A DNA stretch of 64,000 nt, from the NCBI GenBank assembly GCA_016182605.1, contig JACPGE010000080.1:1-64000 (forward strand), written 5' to 3'. Position numbers and translations under genes: made by a program. Source of the stretch: Candidatus Hydrogenedentota bacterium (GTDB lineage: Bacteria > Hydrogenedentota > Hydrogenedentia > Hydrogenedentales > JAEUWI01). The first letter of the stretch is position 1; every line of letters starts with the position of its first letter. The notes under the pieces are model-generated. The model was not told where the DNA came from. It saw only the letters and a program-made list of their open reading frames with translations, and ran no database searches. Below, piece by piece: positions 50,622 to 60,204 of this stretch.

Positions 50622-51185
50622 CTACTTGACGCGTTCCAAATACTGGCCCGTGCGGGTATCGACTCTCACCATTTGCCCCTCTTCGACGAAGAGGGGGACT
50701 TGGATCACGGCGCCGGTTTCGAGCGTCGCGGGTTTGGTGCCGCCCGAGGAGCGGTCGCCCTGCACGCCCGGGTCCGACTGGGTGATCAGCAATTCCACCG
50801 TAACGGGAAGCTTCAACGCGATGACCTTGCCGTTGTGGAAGAGGAGACTCACATTGAGATTCTCTTTCATCCACTTCTCCGCGTCGCCGACAACCACTTC
50901 ACCCACTTCGATCTGTTCATAACTTTGATTGTTCATGAAATGATAGAAATCGCCATCGTGATAGAGGTACTGCCAAGGCTGCTCTTCAACCCGCGCCTCC
51001 TCGAATTTTTCTCCCGAGCGGTAGGTCTGTTCGAGCGTCCGGCCGGTCAGGATGTTCCGGAATTTGGTGCGCACAAAGGCGCCGCCCTTTCCAGGCTTCA
51101 CATGTTGGAATTCGACAATTTCCATGAGGCCCTTGTCGCTTTCGACAACCAGTCCATTGCGGAAATCAGCGGTTGATATCGTCAT
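50622..51185 (-). CDS. efp: Translation elongation factor P
   Basis: A 187-residue three-domain factor that rescues ribosomes stalled at polyproline. The KOW-like domain carries the loop [10 protein letters not shown], with the tip Lys33 equivalent to the residue modified by EpmA in enterics; no epmA/epmB is in the window. Domain 2/3 blocks include [28 protein letters not shown] and GQYLERVK at the end. Starts 2 bases after the M24 peptidase stop. Confidence 0.96.
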   Translation of the reverse strand: MTISTADFRNGLVVESDKGLMEIVEFQHVKPGKGGAFVRTKFRNILTGRTLEQTYRSGEKFEEARVEEQPWQYLYHDGDFYHFMNNQSYEQIEVGEVVVGDAEKWMKENLNVSLLFHNGKVIALKLPVTVELLITQSDPGVQGDRSSGGTKPATLETGAVIQVPLFVEEGQMVRVDTRTGQYLERVK

Positions 51186-51187
51186 CG

Positions 51188-52255
51188 TTACAACACTCTC
51201 AGGGATTTGGGGATATGGGTGAGCACCTCATATCCAGTTTCGGTTACAGCCACAAGATCTTCGATCCGTACCCCACCCTTGCCGGGCAGATAGATCCCCG
51301 GCTCGATGGTGACGATCATCCCCGGTTCGAGCACCGCGCTCGATTGCATGTTGAGCCGCGGGGCTTCGTGCACTTCCAGCCCCACGCCATGGCCCAATCC
51401 ATGGCCAAAATAATCGCCATATCCGGCATCGGCAATGATATTCCGGGCAATGGCATCGACATCACGGCAAGCCTTGCCCGGCGCCACGGCATCCAAGGCT
51501 GCCATCTGCGCCCGCAGGGCCGTTTCGTAGATGCTCTCGAACCAAGTTCCGGGGATCGTACCGAATACAAAAGTGCGAGTCAAGTCGGAGCAGTAACTGT
51601 CCAGAATGCAGCCCAGGTCAAGGAGTACGATGTCTCCGTATTCCAAGGGTTTAGCGGTGGGCACCCCATGCGGCAGGGAGGAGCGGGCGCCGAAGAGCAC
51701 GATGGGGGAGAACGAGGGGCCCTGGGCACCGCGCACTTTGAAGGCATATTCCAGTTTGGCGGCAAATTCCCGCTCGCTCAGCCCCGCTTTCAACGTGCTC
51801 ATGACCTCCGCGAGCGCGTCTTCCGCAAGCAGGCTGGCGGCGCGCAATTTGGCGATTTCCTCATCCGATTTGATGAGGCGCAGACCAGCCACAAGATCGG
51901 TGTCCGGGGTGAGGGCGCCGCTATAGGTGTCGCGTACCATTTGGTGCTGGTGGTAAGTGATCGCCGTGGGATCGAAGGCCGCTTGGCGCACCCCGAGCGA
52001 GTTCAGCACTTCGGCAATCCGGATTTCCAGGGTGCCCGCTGCCTCCCGGACCTCAAAGCCCTTCACCTGACCCTGGGCCTGCTCTGTGTAGCGGAAATCG
52101 CACAGGAAGATGGCGTCGCTGGGCGTTACGGCGAGGGCCGAGGTGCTGCCGCGGAAGCCACTGAGATACTCGTTTGCCGGCGCGGAAAAGCTGATAAAGA
52201 CATCCAGCCCCGCATCGCGCAGGCGCCCCTGTAGACGGGCCAGGCGGTCGTTCAT
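51188..52255 (-). CDS. M24 family Xaa-Pro aminopeptidase
   Basis: A 355-residue creatinase-fold metallopeptidase that removes N-terminal residues ahead of proline. The five metal ligands are visible: Asp in VLLDLGC, Asp in CSDLTRTF, His in [12 protein letters not shown], Glu in TIEPGIY and Glu in VRIEDL. The N-terminal creatinase-like domain occupies about 1-125. First gene of an M24-efp-accB-accC run known from Gram-positive genomes. Confidence 0.93.
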   Translation of the reverse strand: MNDRLARLQGRLRDAGLDVFISFSAPANEYLSGFRGSTSALAVTPSDAIFLCDFRYTEQAQGQVKGFEVREAAGTLEIRIAEVLNSLGVRQAAFDPTAITYHQHQMVRDTYSGALTPDTDLVAGLRLIKSDEEIAKLRAASLLAEDALAEVMSTLKAGLSEREFAAKLEYAFKVRGAQGPSFSPIVLFGARSSLPHGVPTAKPLEYGDIVLLDLGCILDSYCSDLTRTFVFGTIPGTWFESIYETALRAQMAALDAVAPGKACRDVDAIARNIIADAGYGDYFGHGLGHGVGLEVHEAPRLNMQSSAVLEPGMIVTIEPGIYLPGKGGVRIEDLVAVTETGYEVLTHIPKSLRVL

Positions 52256-52298
52256 CGTGTGGTTCCTTTCCCTGGGGCGTTCTTGCCGCTGGCCACTA

Positions 52299-55238
52299 TT
52301 ATAGCCCTCGCTTGTTCAGTTCAAGTTGAAACAGCCGTGCTTCTTCCCGCAAGGCATTGCCGCGCTCCACGAGCTGCCGGCCCTCCTCGTCCTGCTCTTG
52401 GGCAATCATGGCTTCGCCGAGCCCAATGGTCACTTTGCCGAGAAGGTCTTTGTAGTGGGCAATGATTGGAGCCAGGCCGGCGGCGGTCTGGTAGGCCTGC
52501 ACGGCCTCCCGGAATCCTGCAATCCAATCCGCGGGTTCTGGCTGGAGCCACGAACGCAACCAGATCGCGCCGCCCAACAGAACATACAGGTCCTTGTTGC
52601 TGGGGCTGCGCTCCACGGCGCGGCGCGCCCATTCCACCCCGCGATCCGCGTAGACGCGCCGATCCTCGTCGAAGGCGTTGCCGGCGAGCCGCTCGGCCCA
52701 CAGGGTATGCCACTCGCTCAGGTGCGCCGCCAGTTCGGGGGAGTAGGGATAGCGCGCGTCGATCCGGGAGAGGTTCTCCACCCAGGCGGTCATTGGGGGC
52801 ACCATGGCATTGCGGGCGAACGTAACAGTCTTTGCGTCGATCACGAGCACGGCCTCGTCGGGCACGCGCTCGTTTACCTCAAGCGGCCGGTAGCCTTTCA
52901 AATTCACGCCTGCGGGAACATACAAAGTGCCCATTCTCCAGATGGTGTTCGTGTCGCGCAGCAGCATGCGCACATCGCCCACCCGGATCTGGGGTTTGGG
53001 GCGTTGCGGGTCCCACTTGTAGCGCCACACATCTTCAAGGAAGAAACGGCCCACTTCAAAACGGGGCGCCAGTTCCTTTTTCATCCACTCCGCCATGTTC
53101 ATGAAACGCCCGCGGTTCAGCCCGATATCGAAGAGGTAGAGGCGCGCTGAGGAGCCCACACTCAGACCGATACAGACGAGCAGGGCGATGGCAAGCCACC
53201 GGGCCGCGGGCGGGGGCGTGACAGCTTCCTCGTTTTCCGCGCCACGGGCATAGAGCAGGGCCACTGCGGTCATGGCAAACATGATGAGGGTGGGGTGGGA
53301 GAAGTTGATGTCCATTCCCGAGTGCAACAAGAAAGCGAGAAGGCCTGCGAAAAGTGCGGCGCTGTAGGGCCTGTCTTCGATGGCGGGTGAGGTCACGGTG
53401 CGCCGCGCGCCATACAGCACGATCGCAAACCACAGGGCCCCGAAAAGCGCCCCGCCGAAGAGCCCGGTCTCCGAAAACATCTGCAGGTAGCCGTTGTGGC
53501 TCTCTTGCACCGGATAGGATCCGGCGTATTGGTATTTTGGATAGAGCAGCCCGAAATTGCCCAGACCCACGCCGCTCAACATGTTGTCCAAGAACATGGA
53601 GAGCCCCACGCGCCAGTAGGTGAGCCGGACCCGGAAGGAGGCCGGGCTGCGCAGGTGTTCCAGGCCGAGGTTTTCCCCTTCGACGGTGACCTCCGCGGAA
53701 GGCTTGCGCGGTATCGCGCCCGGGCCAAGCGCGGCGGGTGCGTTGTCCGATTGTTGGGCGGACAGCGTGCCCGCGCTACCCTCCAGTTGACCGGCCAGCG
53801 GCCAGGCCGCAAGTGCCGCCACGAGCAGCAAGCCTGCCAGGATCAGGCGCATTCCGGGAAGCCGGTCGAGCCGGGGCAGGATCCGATCCCGGATGAAACC
53901 GGCGAAGTAGAGCATCGCGATGGTGAGGGCGGCCGCCAGAGTCAGCGCGAGCATCGCCCCCCGGCTAAAGGTGAACCACAGGCAGATCCCCTGGAGGCCC
54001 AGGGCGGCGCCCAGCACGAGGCAGCGCAGCCAGGCAAGTGGCGGTGTGAAACCCCGGCGCGAGGCCCAGACCGCGCATACGATCCCGGGGATCGAGCCGG
54101 CGCCGAGAATCAGCAGCGCGGCCCAGAGATTGCTGAAGCCTGCCGGCAGCGGCGCAATTCGTGTGGACACATATAACATGCCTTCCGCGAACACGAGCGC
54201 CGAGATGGCCAGCCAGACCAGCCCGCCGAACAAGAGCGCGGCGCTGTCGTGAAAACGGCCGGGCAACACGCCCAGTTTGGCGCGCGCGCGCAGGGCCTGG
54301 TGCATTGCGCGCAGCCGTTGCAGGCTGCGCCAGGCAGCCACACCGGTGAGGGGAATGCCGAGAATGAGAAAGGCGCCGTAGGCATTGGGAAAGAGCAGGG
54401 TTCCGAACGCCCGGTTGAGATTGAGCCGGCGCGCGAGTTCCGGCGTGAATTCGGCCGTGTTGAAGAACTCCATCAGCATCTGAGGGTTGTTCTTCAGGCC
54501 GAAGCGCATGTAGGGCAGCACAAAACGGTAGTGGGGCCAGGCGTAGAGGCTTTCCAGAACCAGCGACAGGACAATCGCGCCGGCAACGATCCTCCAGCCG
54601 AGCGGCGTGCGCGCGACGTTGACCGTCACCAGGAAGAGGACCGTGTAGCTGAACCAGAGCAGCAGCGCCTTGTGAGAACGGCTCCACTCTGCCGAATCGA
54701 GGGCGGTGAGGTAGGCCACCAGGAGGAAGGCCATCAGCAATAGCGCGGGCAGGGGGAAATGCAAGGGCCGGTTCCGCAGGATCTGGCGCAACGACCACAC
54801 GGCAAATATGAACCAGATGGCCCACATGAAATAGAGATTGTCGGAGGGATAGGTGTAGCCGTCGAGCCAGGGGCGTACCAGCAGCATCGTGGCGATGCCC
54901 AGAGCGGGGTGAACGAACGTGCTTGCGGCAATGGCGCCGAGAAAACCGATCATCAGGCCGATGTCCAGACTGGTCACACCGCGGAAAAGAAAGGCGGGAT
55001 CGGCCGCGCCCGAGGCGAACAACACGAGACGTTTCAGCCACAACAGGCTGTTGGCCTGGACGGCCACGGCGAGAAACACCGCAAGGCAGCACCATATCGC
55101 CCCGATAAACAGAGCGCGGCGGAGATCTATGAACTCCCCGGGCCAGGGGGGGATCCGATCGTTGAATTGATACCCCGGCGTGAGCGGGGCCGCCGGTCTG
55201 TTCTTGGGGGGCGCCCCTTTGTCTCTCTTTTTCGTCAC
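52299..55238 (-). CDS. O-antigen ligase/polymerase-like membrane protein with TPR-like C-terminus
   Basis: A 979-residue protein with about 12-14 membrane helices. It carries the Wzy_C/O-antigen-ligase pattern: WFTFSRGAMLAL, then a large periplasmic loop, then QESHNGYLQMFSETGLFGG. The C-terminal ~240 residues are soluble, with helical pairs like TPRs (RRAVERSPSNKDLYVLLGGA; EAVQAYQTAAGLAPIIAHYKDLL). Such proteins join or polymerise lipid-linked polysaccharide. The GTG at 55238 overlaps the previous stop (GTGA). It is the third gene of a surface-polysaccharide operon. Confidence 0.85.
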   Translation of the reverse strand: MTKKRDKGAPPKNRPAAPLTPGYQFNDRIPPWPGEFIDLRRALFIGAIWCCLAVFLAVAVQANSLLWLKRLVLFASGAADPAFLFRGVTSLDIGLMIGFLGAIAASTFVHPALGIATMLLVRPWLDGYTYPSDNLYFMWAIWFIFAVWSLRQILRNRPLHFPLPALLLMAFLLVAYLTALDSAEWSRSHKALLLWFSYTVLFLVTVNVARTPLGWRIVAGAIVLSLVLESLYAWPHYRFVLPYMRFGLKNNPQMLMEFFNTAEFTPELARRLNLNRAFGTLLFPNAYGAFLILGIPLTGVAAWRSLQRLRAMHQALRARAKLGVLPGRFHDSAALLFGGLVWLAISALVFAEGMLYVSTRIAPLPAGFSNLWAALLILGAGSIPGIVCAVWASRRGFTPPLAWLRCLVLGAALGLQGICLWFTFSRGAMLALTLAAALTIAMLYFAGFIRDRILPRLDRLPGMRLILAGLLLVAALAAWPLAGQLEGSAGTLSAQQSDNAPAALGPGAIPRKPSAEVTVEGENLGLEHLRSPASFRVRLTYWRVGLSMFLDNMLSGVGLGNFGLLYPKYQYAGSYPVQESHNGYLQMFSETGLFGGALFGALWFAIVLYGARRTVTSPAIEDRPYSAALFAGLLAFLLHSGMDINFSHPTLIMFAMTAVALLYARGAENEEAVTPPPAARWLAIALLVCIGLSVGSSARLYLFDIGLNRGRFMNMAEWMKKELAPRFEVGRFFLEDVWRYKWDPQRPKPQIRVGDVRMLLRDTNTIWRMGTLYVPAGVNLKGYRPLEVNERVPDEAVLVIDAKTVTFARNAMVPPMTAWVENLSRIDARYPYSPELAAHLSEWHTLWAERLAGNAFDEDRRVYADRGVEWARRAVERSPSNKDLYVLLGGAIWLRSWLQPEPADWIAGFREAVQAYQTAAGLAPIIAHYKDLLGKVTIGLGEAMIAQEQDEEGRQLVERGNALREEARLFQLELNKRGL

Positions 55239-56347
55239 GAACTCTTGTCTCCACGCTTTCTGCTCGCGGTCATCAGCAGCACGATGAGCAAAAAGATCCC
55301 CGCGGTCTGCGCAATAATGATGAAGGTGCCCCGCACATCGAGGATGGGGAGCAGGGCCGCGCCCAGGCCGATCACTCCGGCGACGAGAAAAATGAATTCC
55401 ACGGCCTGCCGCGGCGTCATGCCCAAGGCCACGAGCCGGTGCGAGAAATGGCGTTTGTCGCCCATCATGATCGATTCCCCGCGGCGCCACCGGATCCACA
55501 CGACGCTTGCGGTGTCGAAGAGCGGCACGGCCAGTGCCAGCAAGGGGGCGGCCACGGCAATCCGGGAGGGTGTAGACTCCACATGGAAGGTCCCGATTAC
55601 CGCCATGGACGCGAGAAAATACCCATTGAACATGGCCCCGGCGTCGCCCATATAGATCCGGGCCGGGCTCAGGTTGTGGTAGAGGAATCCCGCAACGGCG
55701 CCCGCGAACACCATGAGCAGAAGACGCACGAGCTGGTTTTCCTGGCCTGCGGAAGTATGGAGACACAGAAAGAACGAGAAGGCGGCAATGACCGAAACTC
55801 CGCCAGAGAGGCCGTCCATATTGTCGAGAAAGTTCAACGAATTTGTGAGCATCACGATCCAGAATATGGTCACCAGACCGGAGAGCCACAATTCCTTCAG
55901 GATGAACAGTTCGATCCGGATGCCCGACAGCACCAGCACCAGGGCCGCGGCGATCTGTCCTGTCAGTTTTACCCACGGCGTAAGCGCCTTGAGATCGTCC
56001 ACGATACCCAGCAGGAAAATGAGGAATCCCCCCGCGAGTATCCCGGTCACCTTGATGTTGTGGTCTTCACCGAGCACATAGAGGAAGCGCGCTTCGATAT
56101 AGTCGAAGCCAAACTGGTTCATGAAGGCGATTACGGCCATGTGAATGAGGATGACGCTGTAGAAGGTCACCACGATCGCCACGCCGCCCATGAGCGGCAT
56201 GGGTTCCTTCTGCATCTTGCGCTCGCCAGGATGATCGAGGAAGGAGTAGCGGATGGCCAGCCGGCGCACCACATAAGTCAGGCAGACGGAGATGCCAAAG
56301 GAAATGCCCAGGAAGTAGGCGTACATCAGATACTGTTGCTGGAGCAT
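55235..56347 (-). CDS. WecA/MraY-type undecaprenyl-phosphate sugar-1-phosphate transferase
   Basis: A 370-residue polytopic enzyme of the MraY/WecA/TagO family that puts the first sugar-phosphate on undecaprenyl phosphate. Motifs: FLDHPGERKMQKEPMPLMGG (about 36-55), GIVDDLKAL, SLNFLDNMDGLSGG (DxxD), IYMGDAGAMFNGY and the cytoplasmic MMGDKRHFSHRL. The HFSHRL motif fits the WecA/TagO branch rather than MraY. AGGAGG precedes the ATG. It overlaps the end of the GT4 gene by 22 bases. Confidence 0.93.
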   Translation of the reverse strand: MLQQQYLMYAYFLGISFGISVCLTYVVRRLAIRYSFLDHPGERKMQKEPMPLMGGVAIVVTFYSVILIHMAVIAFMNQFGFDYIEARFLYVLGEDHNIKVTGILAGGFLIFLLGIVDDLKALTPWVKLTGQIAAALVLVLSGIRIELFILKELWLSGLVTIFWIVMLTNSLNFLDNMDGLSGGVSVIAAFSFFLCLHTSAGQENQLVRLLLMVFAGAVAGFLYHNLSPARIYMGDAGAMFNGYFLASMAVIGTFHVESTPSRIAVAAPLLALAVPLFDTASVVWIRWRRGESIMMGDKRHFSHRLVALGMTPRQAVEFIFLVAGVIGLGAALLPILDVRGTFIIIAQTAGIFLLIVLLMTASRKRGDKSS

Positions 56348-57441
56348 GCCTGCGCCTCCTGGTACAACTCGAACTCCTGGCGGGCCACTTTTTCCGCGTG
56401 AAACTCGTTGTAGATGCGGGCGCGCGCATAGTGCCCCATCGATTCGCGCATCGGCGCATCCGCCAGCAGCCGGTTCAGCGCCTCCGCCAGGGCGCCGGCA
56501 TCGCGCGGCGCCACATTCAGCCCGGTCTTGCCGTCTTGATTGATGAATTCCACACCGGTGCCCAAACGTGTCGCCACCACCGGCTTGCCGCAGGCGTGGG
56601 CCTCCATGATGGAAATGCCAAAGGCTTCGCTGCGCTCGACAGAGGGAAAGGCCACCACGGTGCACGCGTTCAGATGGGCGGACAAATCCGCATCGGAGAG
56701 GGCGCCCGGAAAGGCCACGGAGACACCCAGCTCCCGCGCAAGCGCCTCGCACGCGCCACGCTCGGGGCCATCCCCGGCGATAACCACGGGCGCGTTGACC
56801 ATTTTCGCGGCGCGGATGAGGTAAGGCAGCCCCTTGTAGTACCGGTGCATGCCGGAAAAGAGCACAAACGTGCCGCCATAGCGCTGCCGGCATGCGGACA
56901 CAAGATTTTCATCGGGATGTTCAAACATTTCGGGCAAGATACCTAAAGGCAGGACGCGGCAGCGGTCTTTCAGGGGGGCCAGGGTCTCCGACGTGTCCAG
57001 ATAGGGCGCCGAAGTGGGCACAATCATAGCAGCTTGCCGGAGGAAATGCATTTGAAAGGGACGGTAAAGCCGCATGGCTGCGGCCTGGCGGACGATATCG
57101 CTGTGGTAACGCACGACGAGGACGCCGTTGGGCCGGGCGAGCAGCCAGCCCAACTCCGCGGTGGGATTCGGCACATGCACCACCAGCACGTCGGCCTGGG
57201 CCCGGCGCAGGTGCCACGGGAAGCTGGGAGAGAAGGGGGCGCTCTGAAAGCGGCCCCATTCGGCCACCTCGGTGACGCGTGTGCCATCGCGTTCGACGGC
57301 CTGCGTGCGGTGGCTGCGGCTGCACACGAGGGCCTCCACATCCGCCCATTGCCGTTGAAAGCGGCACATCAGCGCGATGTGCCGCTCCATCCCGCCGCGG
57401 ATCGGCGGATCGAAGTCCTTGTATACATGTACAATCTTCAC
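56326..57441 (-). CDS. GT4 family glycosyltransferase
   Basis: A 371-residue GT-B glycosyltransferase. N-terminal VKIVHVYKDFDPPIRGGMERHI has the acceptor loop; the C-terminal half has LFSGMHRYYKGLPYLIRA, VIAGDGPERG, the VAFPSVERSEAFGISIMEAHACGKPVVAT donor-binding block (EAFG...E) and the GLNVAPRD segment. The GTG start at 57441 begins directly at the first beta strand; an upstream ribosome site is weak. First gene of the polysaccharide operon. Donor and acceptor sugars cannot be told. Confidence 0.9.
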   Translation of the reverse strand: MKIVHVYKDFDPPIRGGMERHIALMCRFQRQWADVEALVCSRSHRTQAVERDGTRVTEVAEWGRFQSAPFSPSFPWHLRRAQADVLVVHVPNPTAELGWLLARPNGVLVVRYHSDIVRQAAAMRLYRPFQMHFLRQAAMIVPTSAPYLDTSETLAPLKDRCRVLPLGILPEMFEHPDENLVSACRQRYGGTFVLFSGMHRYYKGLPYLIRAAKMVNAPVVIAGDGPERGACEALARELGVSVAFPGALSDADLSAHLNACTVVAFPSVERSEAFGISIMEAHACGKPVVATRLGTGVEFINQDGKTGLNVAPRDAGALAEALNRLLADAPMRESMGHYARARIYNEFHAEKVARQEFELYQEAQACSSNSI

Positions 57442-57641
57442 CCTGACGGGAATCTTTCCATGGTACGTGCCGGCACCGCAGTGCGCACGGCTGGCCCGGG
57501 GCAGTGGGCGCGTATTATAGAGACTGGGCCCGGCTGGATCGAGGTGCGCGGGCCACGCCCGTGGGCCGCGCTTCCGGCAAAGTTGCAATCGGCCTGCCGC
57601 GCCGTCGTAGCATGTGCCAAGGCAACCCGAGGGGAATCTCG

Positions 57642-58730
57642 ATGGAACTCATGAACCTGTTACGTGTGCCGCAGCGCCGGGTGGCTCCGGGCAGCATCCC
57701 CGGAACCGTACTGGCCGATCCCTGTGCGGCCCGCCCGGAGATCCAGGTCATGGCCTACGATCTGGAGGCTCTGGACGAATTCGATTTGCTCGAAGCGAAG
57801 CAGGCAAGCGCCCACGTTGGCCAAAAGCGCACCGTCTGGATCAATGTTACGGGTCTGGGGGATGCCAACACGATCCGCGAGCTGGGCGAGGCCTTTGGCA
57901 TCCACGGACTCGCCTTGGAGGACGTCGTCAACACCTACCAGCGGCCCAAGATCGAAGAATACCGCAACCATCTCTTTGTGGTTTTGCGCATGCTCGACAC
58001 CACCGACGGATCCCAATCCGAGCAAATCAGCTTCTTCCTCGGCGACGGGCACCTCCTGACCTTTCAGGAAAATCCGGACGATTGCTTCGAATCCATCCGC
58101 AAGCGTATCCGCGACAAACACGGACGCATCCGTCACAATGGCCCCGACTATCTCGCCTATTGCCTTATGGATGCCATCATCGACGACTTCTTTCCGCAAG
58201 TGGACGTGCTCGGGGAGCGCCTGGAAGAGCTGGAAGAAGAAGTCTTGCGTTCCCCATCGGTGGAAACGCTCAACGAGATTCACCGCACCCGGCACGCGCT
58301 GCTGGCCATGCGCCGCAATATTTCCTCTACCCGCGAGGTCATGAACGCGCTCCTTCGCGACACGGGCGGCAAGATCGAGGAGAACACGCGCGTTTATTTG
58401 CGCGACTGCTACGACCACGCCATCCAGTTGCTCGACATTATCGAATCCCAGCGCGAAATTGCCGCGGGGCTGCTGGATGTCTATCTTTCCAGCGTGAACA
58501 ACCGCATGAACGAGGTCATGAAGGTGCTCACGGTCATTGCCACGCTGTTCATCCCGCTCACCTTTCTTGTGGGTGTCTACGGCATGAACTTCGATACGCA
58601 GGTGTCCCCCTACAACATGCCGGAACTCGAAAACCCCTACGGCTATCCTGTGCTTCTCGCCATTATGGCCGTGGTCATTGTTGCCGAACTGGGCTATTTT
58701 TATTATAGGGGCTGGATAGGCCGGCGGTGA
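57642..58730 (+). CDS. corA: CorA family magnesium/cobalt transporter
   Basis: A 362-residue divalent-cation channel. The cytoplasmic funnel (about 1-300) has ALEDVVNTYQRPKIEEY and LMDAIIDDFFP. Two C-terminal membrane helices follow; the first ends in the selectivity motif YGMNFD, followed by the short loop and VLLAIMAVVIVAELGYFY. Closes with basic RGWIGRR. The start at 57642 has GAGGGG upstream; an ATG three codons later is possible. Single gene, divergent from the polysaccharide operon. Confidence 0.95.
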   Translation: MELMNLLRVPQRRVAPGSIPGTVLADPCAARPEIQVMAYDLEALDEFDLLEAKQASAHVGQKRTVWINVTGLGDANTIRELGEAFGIHGLALEDVVNTYQRPKIEEYRNHLFVVLRMLDTTDGSQSEQISFFLGDGHLLTFQENPDDCFESIRKRIRDKHGRIRHNGPDYLAYCLMDAIIDDFFPQVDVLGERLEELEEEVLRSPSVETLNEIHRTRHALLAMRRNISSTREVMNALLRDTGGKIEENTRVYLRDCYDHAIQLLDIIESQREIAAGLLDVYLSSVNNRMNEVMKVLTVIATLFIPLTFLVGVYGMNFDTQVSPYNMPELENPYGYPVLLAIMAVVIVAELGYFYYRGWIGRR

Positions 58731-58892
58731 GTGGAGGCGTACAGGGGACAGCACCGCTTGATCTTGCGTGAGGCGGGGTGTTGGAGGGTGTGCGGGTCTT
58801 GGATGTGCGCGTGAGATGGTGCGCCGGGGGGCCGCAGTACAGCCCCCATGGTGGCGGAATCTTGCCGCCGGGGTGGAGAGCCGTATCGTTCG

Positions 58893-60200
58893 TTATCGTG
58901 CGGGCGCGGTTTCTTCCTGGCCAGCGTTGGGGTAGGCCGAGGCATCGCGTCCCTTAAACCCATCGCGCTCGATGTACAGTCCCCCGAGGCTGAGCACACC
59001 AATCGCGGCAATCAGCGTGACCGTGGGGGCGTTGCCTGCCCAGGGCGCCGCGAACCAGGGGCCGCCCTGCGTGAGGAGCGCCAGGGCGATAAGGCCGATC
59101 CTCAGCGGCTCCGCGATGCGAGCCCAGGGGCGCCCTTCGAGTATGCCGCCGAGGCAGAGCAACGTGAAGAGCACCAGTCCGGCGGGCAGGGCCTTCTCCG
59201 CAAGGGGGAGCTGTTCCTCCGCCGCGCCGAAGCCCACGAAGAGCACCTGCAACAGGACAAAGTGCGCGAGGGCATAGACTGTCAGGCCTTTGGGGATCCA
59301 GGGATTCCATTTCGTGTAACCGGGGCTGCGCACGTTGGGGCCCATGGCGGGCAGTTCCACGCCTTTGGGCATGAACGCGGGCTCGCGGAACCACACGCGG
59401 ATCTTGTCCTTCCAGTCGGGCGCGAGGCGGGTTAGTTTGACGAGGCGCACCCAGTAGTGCGTGTGGGCCCAGAGGGGATTCCAGGTTTTCACGGGGGAGA
59501 CCACGCCAAAGATGGGCTCTTCCTCTTCTACCTTGAAGGTGCCGAAGAGGCGATCCCAGATGATGAAGGTGCCGGCGTGGTTCTTGTCGATGTACTTCAC
59601 ATCCGCGCCGTGGTGCACGCGGTGGTGGGAGGGGGTGTTCATCACCCACTCCACCGGACCCATCTTCGGCACGAGCCGGGTGTGCACCCAGAACTGGTAG
59701 AGCAGGTTGATCTGGTAACAGATGAACCACATCTCCCAGGGGAATCCGGCGATCGCGAGCGGCAGGTAGAAGACCCAGACGAAGAGGGTTTCCGTGGCGC
59801 TCTGGCGCAGCGCGACCGTGAGGTTCATCTCTTCCGAGCTGTGGTGCACGATGTGGCAGGCCCAGAGAAAATTCAGCGTGTGGCACATGCGGTGCGCCCA
59901 GTAGAAGAGAAAATCGACCAGCACGAAACACACGATCCAGGCCGTTACCGAGGAAGGATCGGTCGTCATCACGTGGGCTGTGTTATAGACCAGCATGTAG
60001 GCGCCGACGATCGCGGTCTTGACGAAGGCGTCCAGCACGCGGTCCAGGATGCCGCTGTTGATGTCCGTGATGGAATCGTTGATGCGGAAGAGCTTCTTCC
60101 CCTGCAGCCCGGCGGCCACGGCTTCGAGAAAGATGAGCGCGAAGAAATAGGGTATCGCGAAAAGCAGCAGATAGTGGGCCACCTGTTCGAGCGGGGTCAT
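58893..60200 (-). CDS. Fatty acid hydroxylase/sterol desaturase superfamily protein, paralogue 1
   Basis: A 435-residue membrane di-iron enzyme. Clusters typical of the superfamily are present: HRMCH (103-107), HIVHH (116-120) and SHHRVHH further on, followed by YIDKNHAGTFIIWDRLFGTF, close to alkylglycerol-monooxygenase-like members. Several helices flank the His clusters; a hydrophobic C-terminal third is extra. It likely hydroxylates or desaturates a lipid; substrate unknown. Starts 4 bases after the next gene's stop, so the two are co-transcribed. Confidence 0.9.
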   Translation of the reverse strand: MTPLEQVAHYLLLFAIPYFFALIFLEAVAAGLQGKKLFRINDSITDINSGILDRVLDAFVKTAIVGAYMLVYNTAHVMTTDPSSVTAWIVCFVLVDFLFYWAHRMCHTLNFLWACHIVHHSSEEMNLTVALRQSATETLFVWVFYLPLAIAGFPWEMWFICYQINLLYQFWVHTRLVPKMGPVEWVMNTPSHHRVHHGADVKYIDKNHAGTFIIWDRLFGTFKVEEEEPIFGVVSPVKTWNPLWAHTHYWVRLVKLTRLAPDWKDKIRVWFREPAFMPKGVELPAMGPNVRSPGYTKWNPWIPKGLTVYALAHFVLLQVLFVGFGAAEEQLPLAEKALPAGLVLFTLLCLGGILEGRPWARIAEPLRIGLIALALLTQGGPWFAAPWAGNAPTVTLIAAIGVLSLGGLYIERDGFKGRDASAYPNAGQEETAPAR

Positions 60201-60204
60201 GGCA

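Noticed and set aside
55239-55976. N-terminal extension of the O-antigen-ligase gene
   Set aside because: The frame stays open across the WecA-type gene, but the GTG overlap at 55238 and the membrane protein's domain start mark the true beginning.
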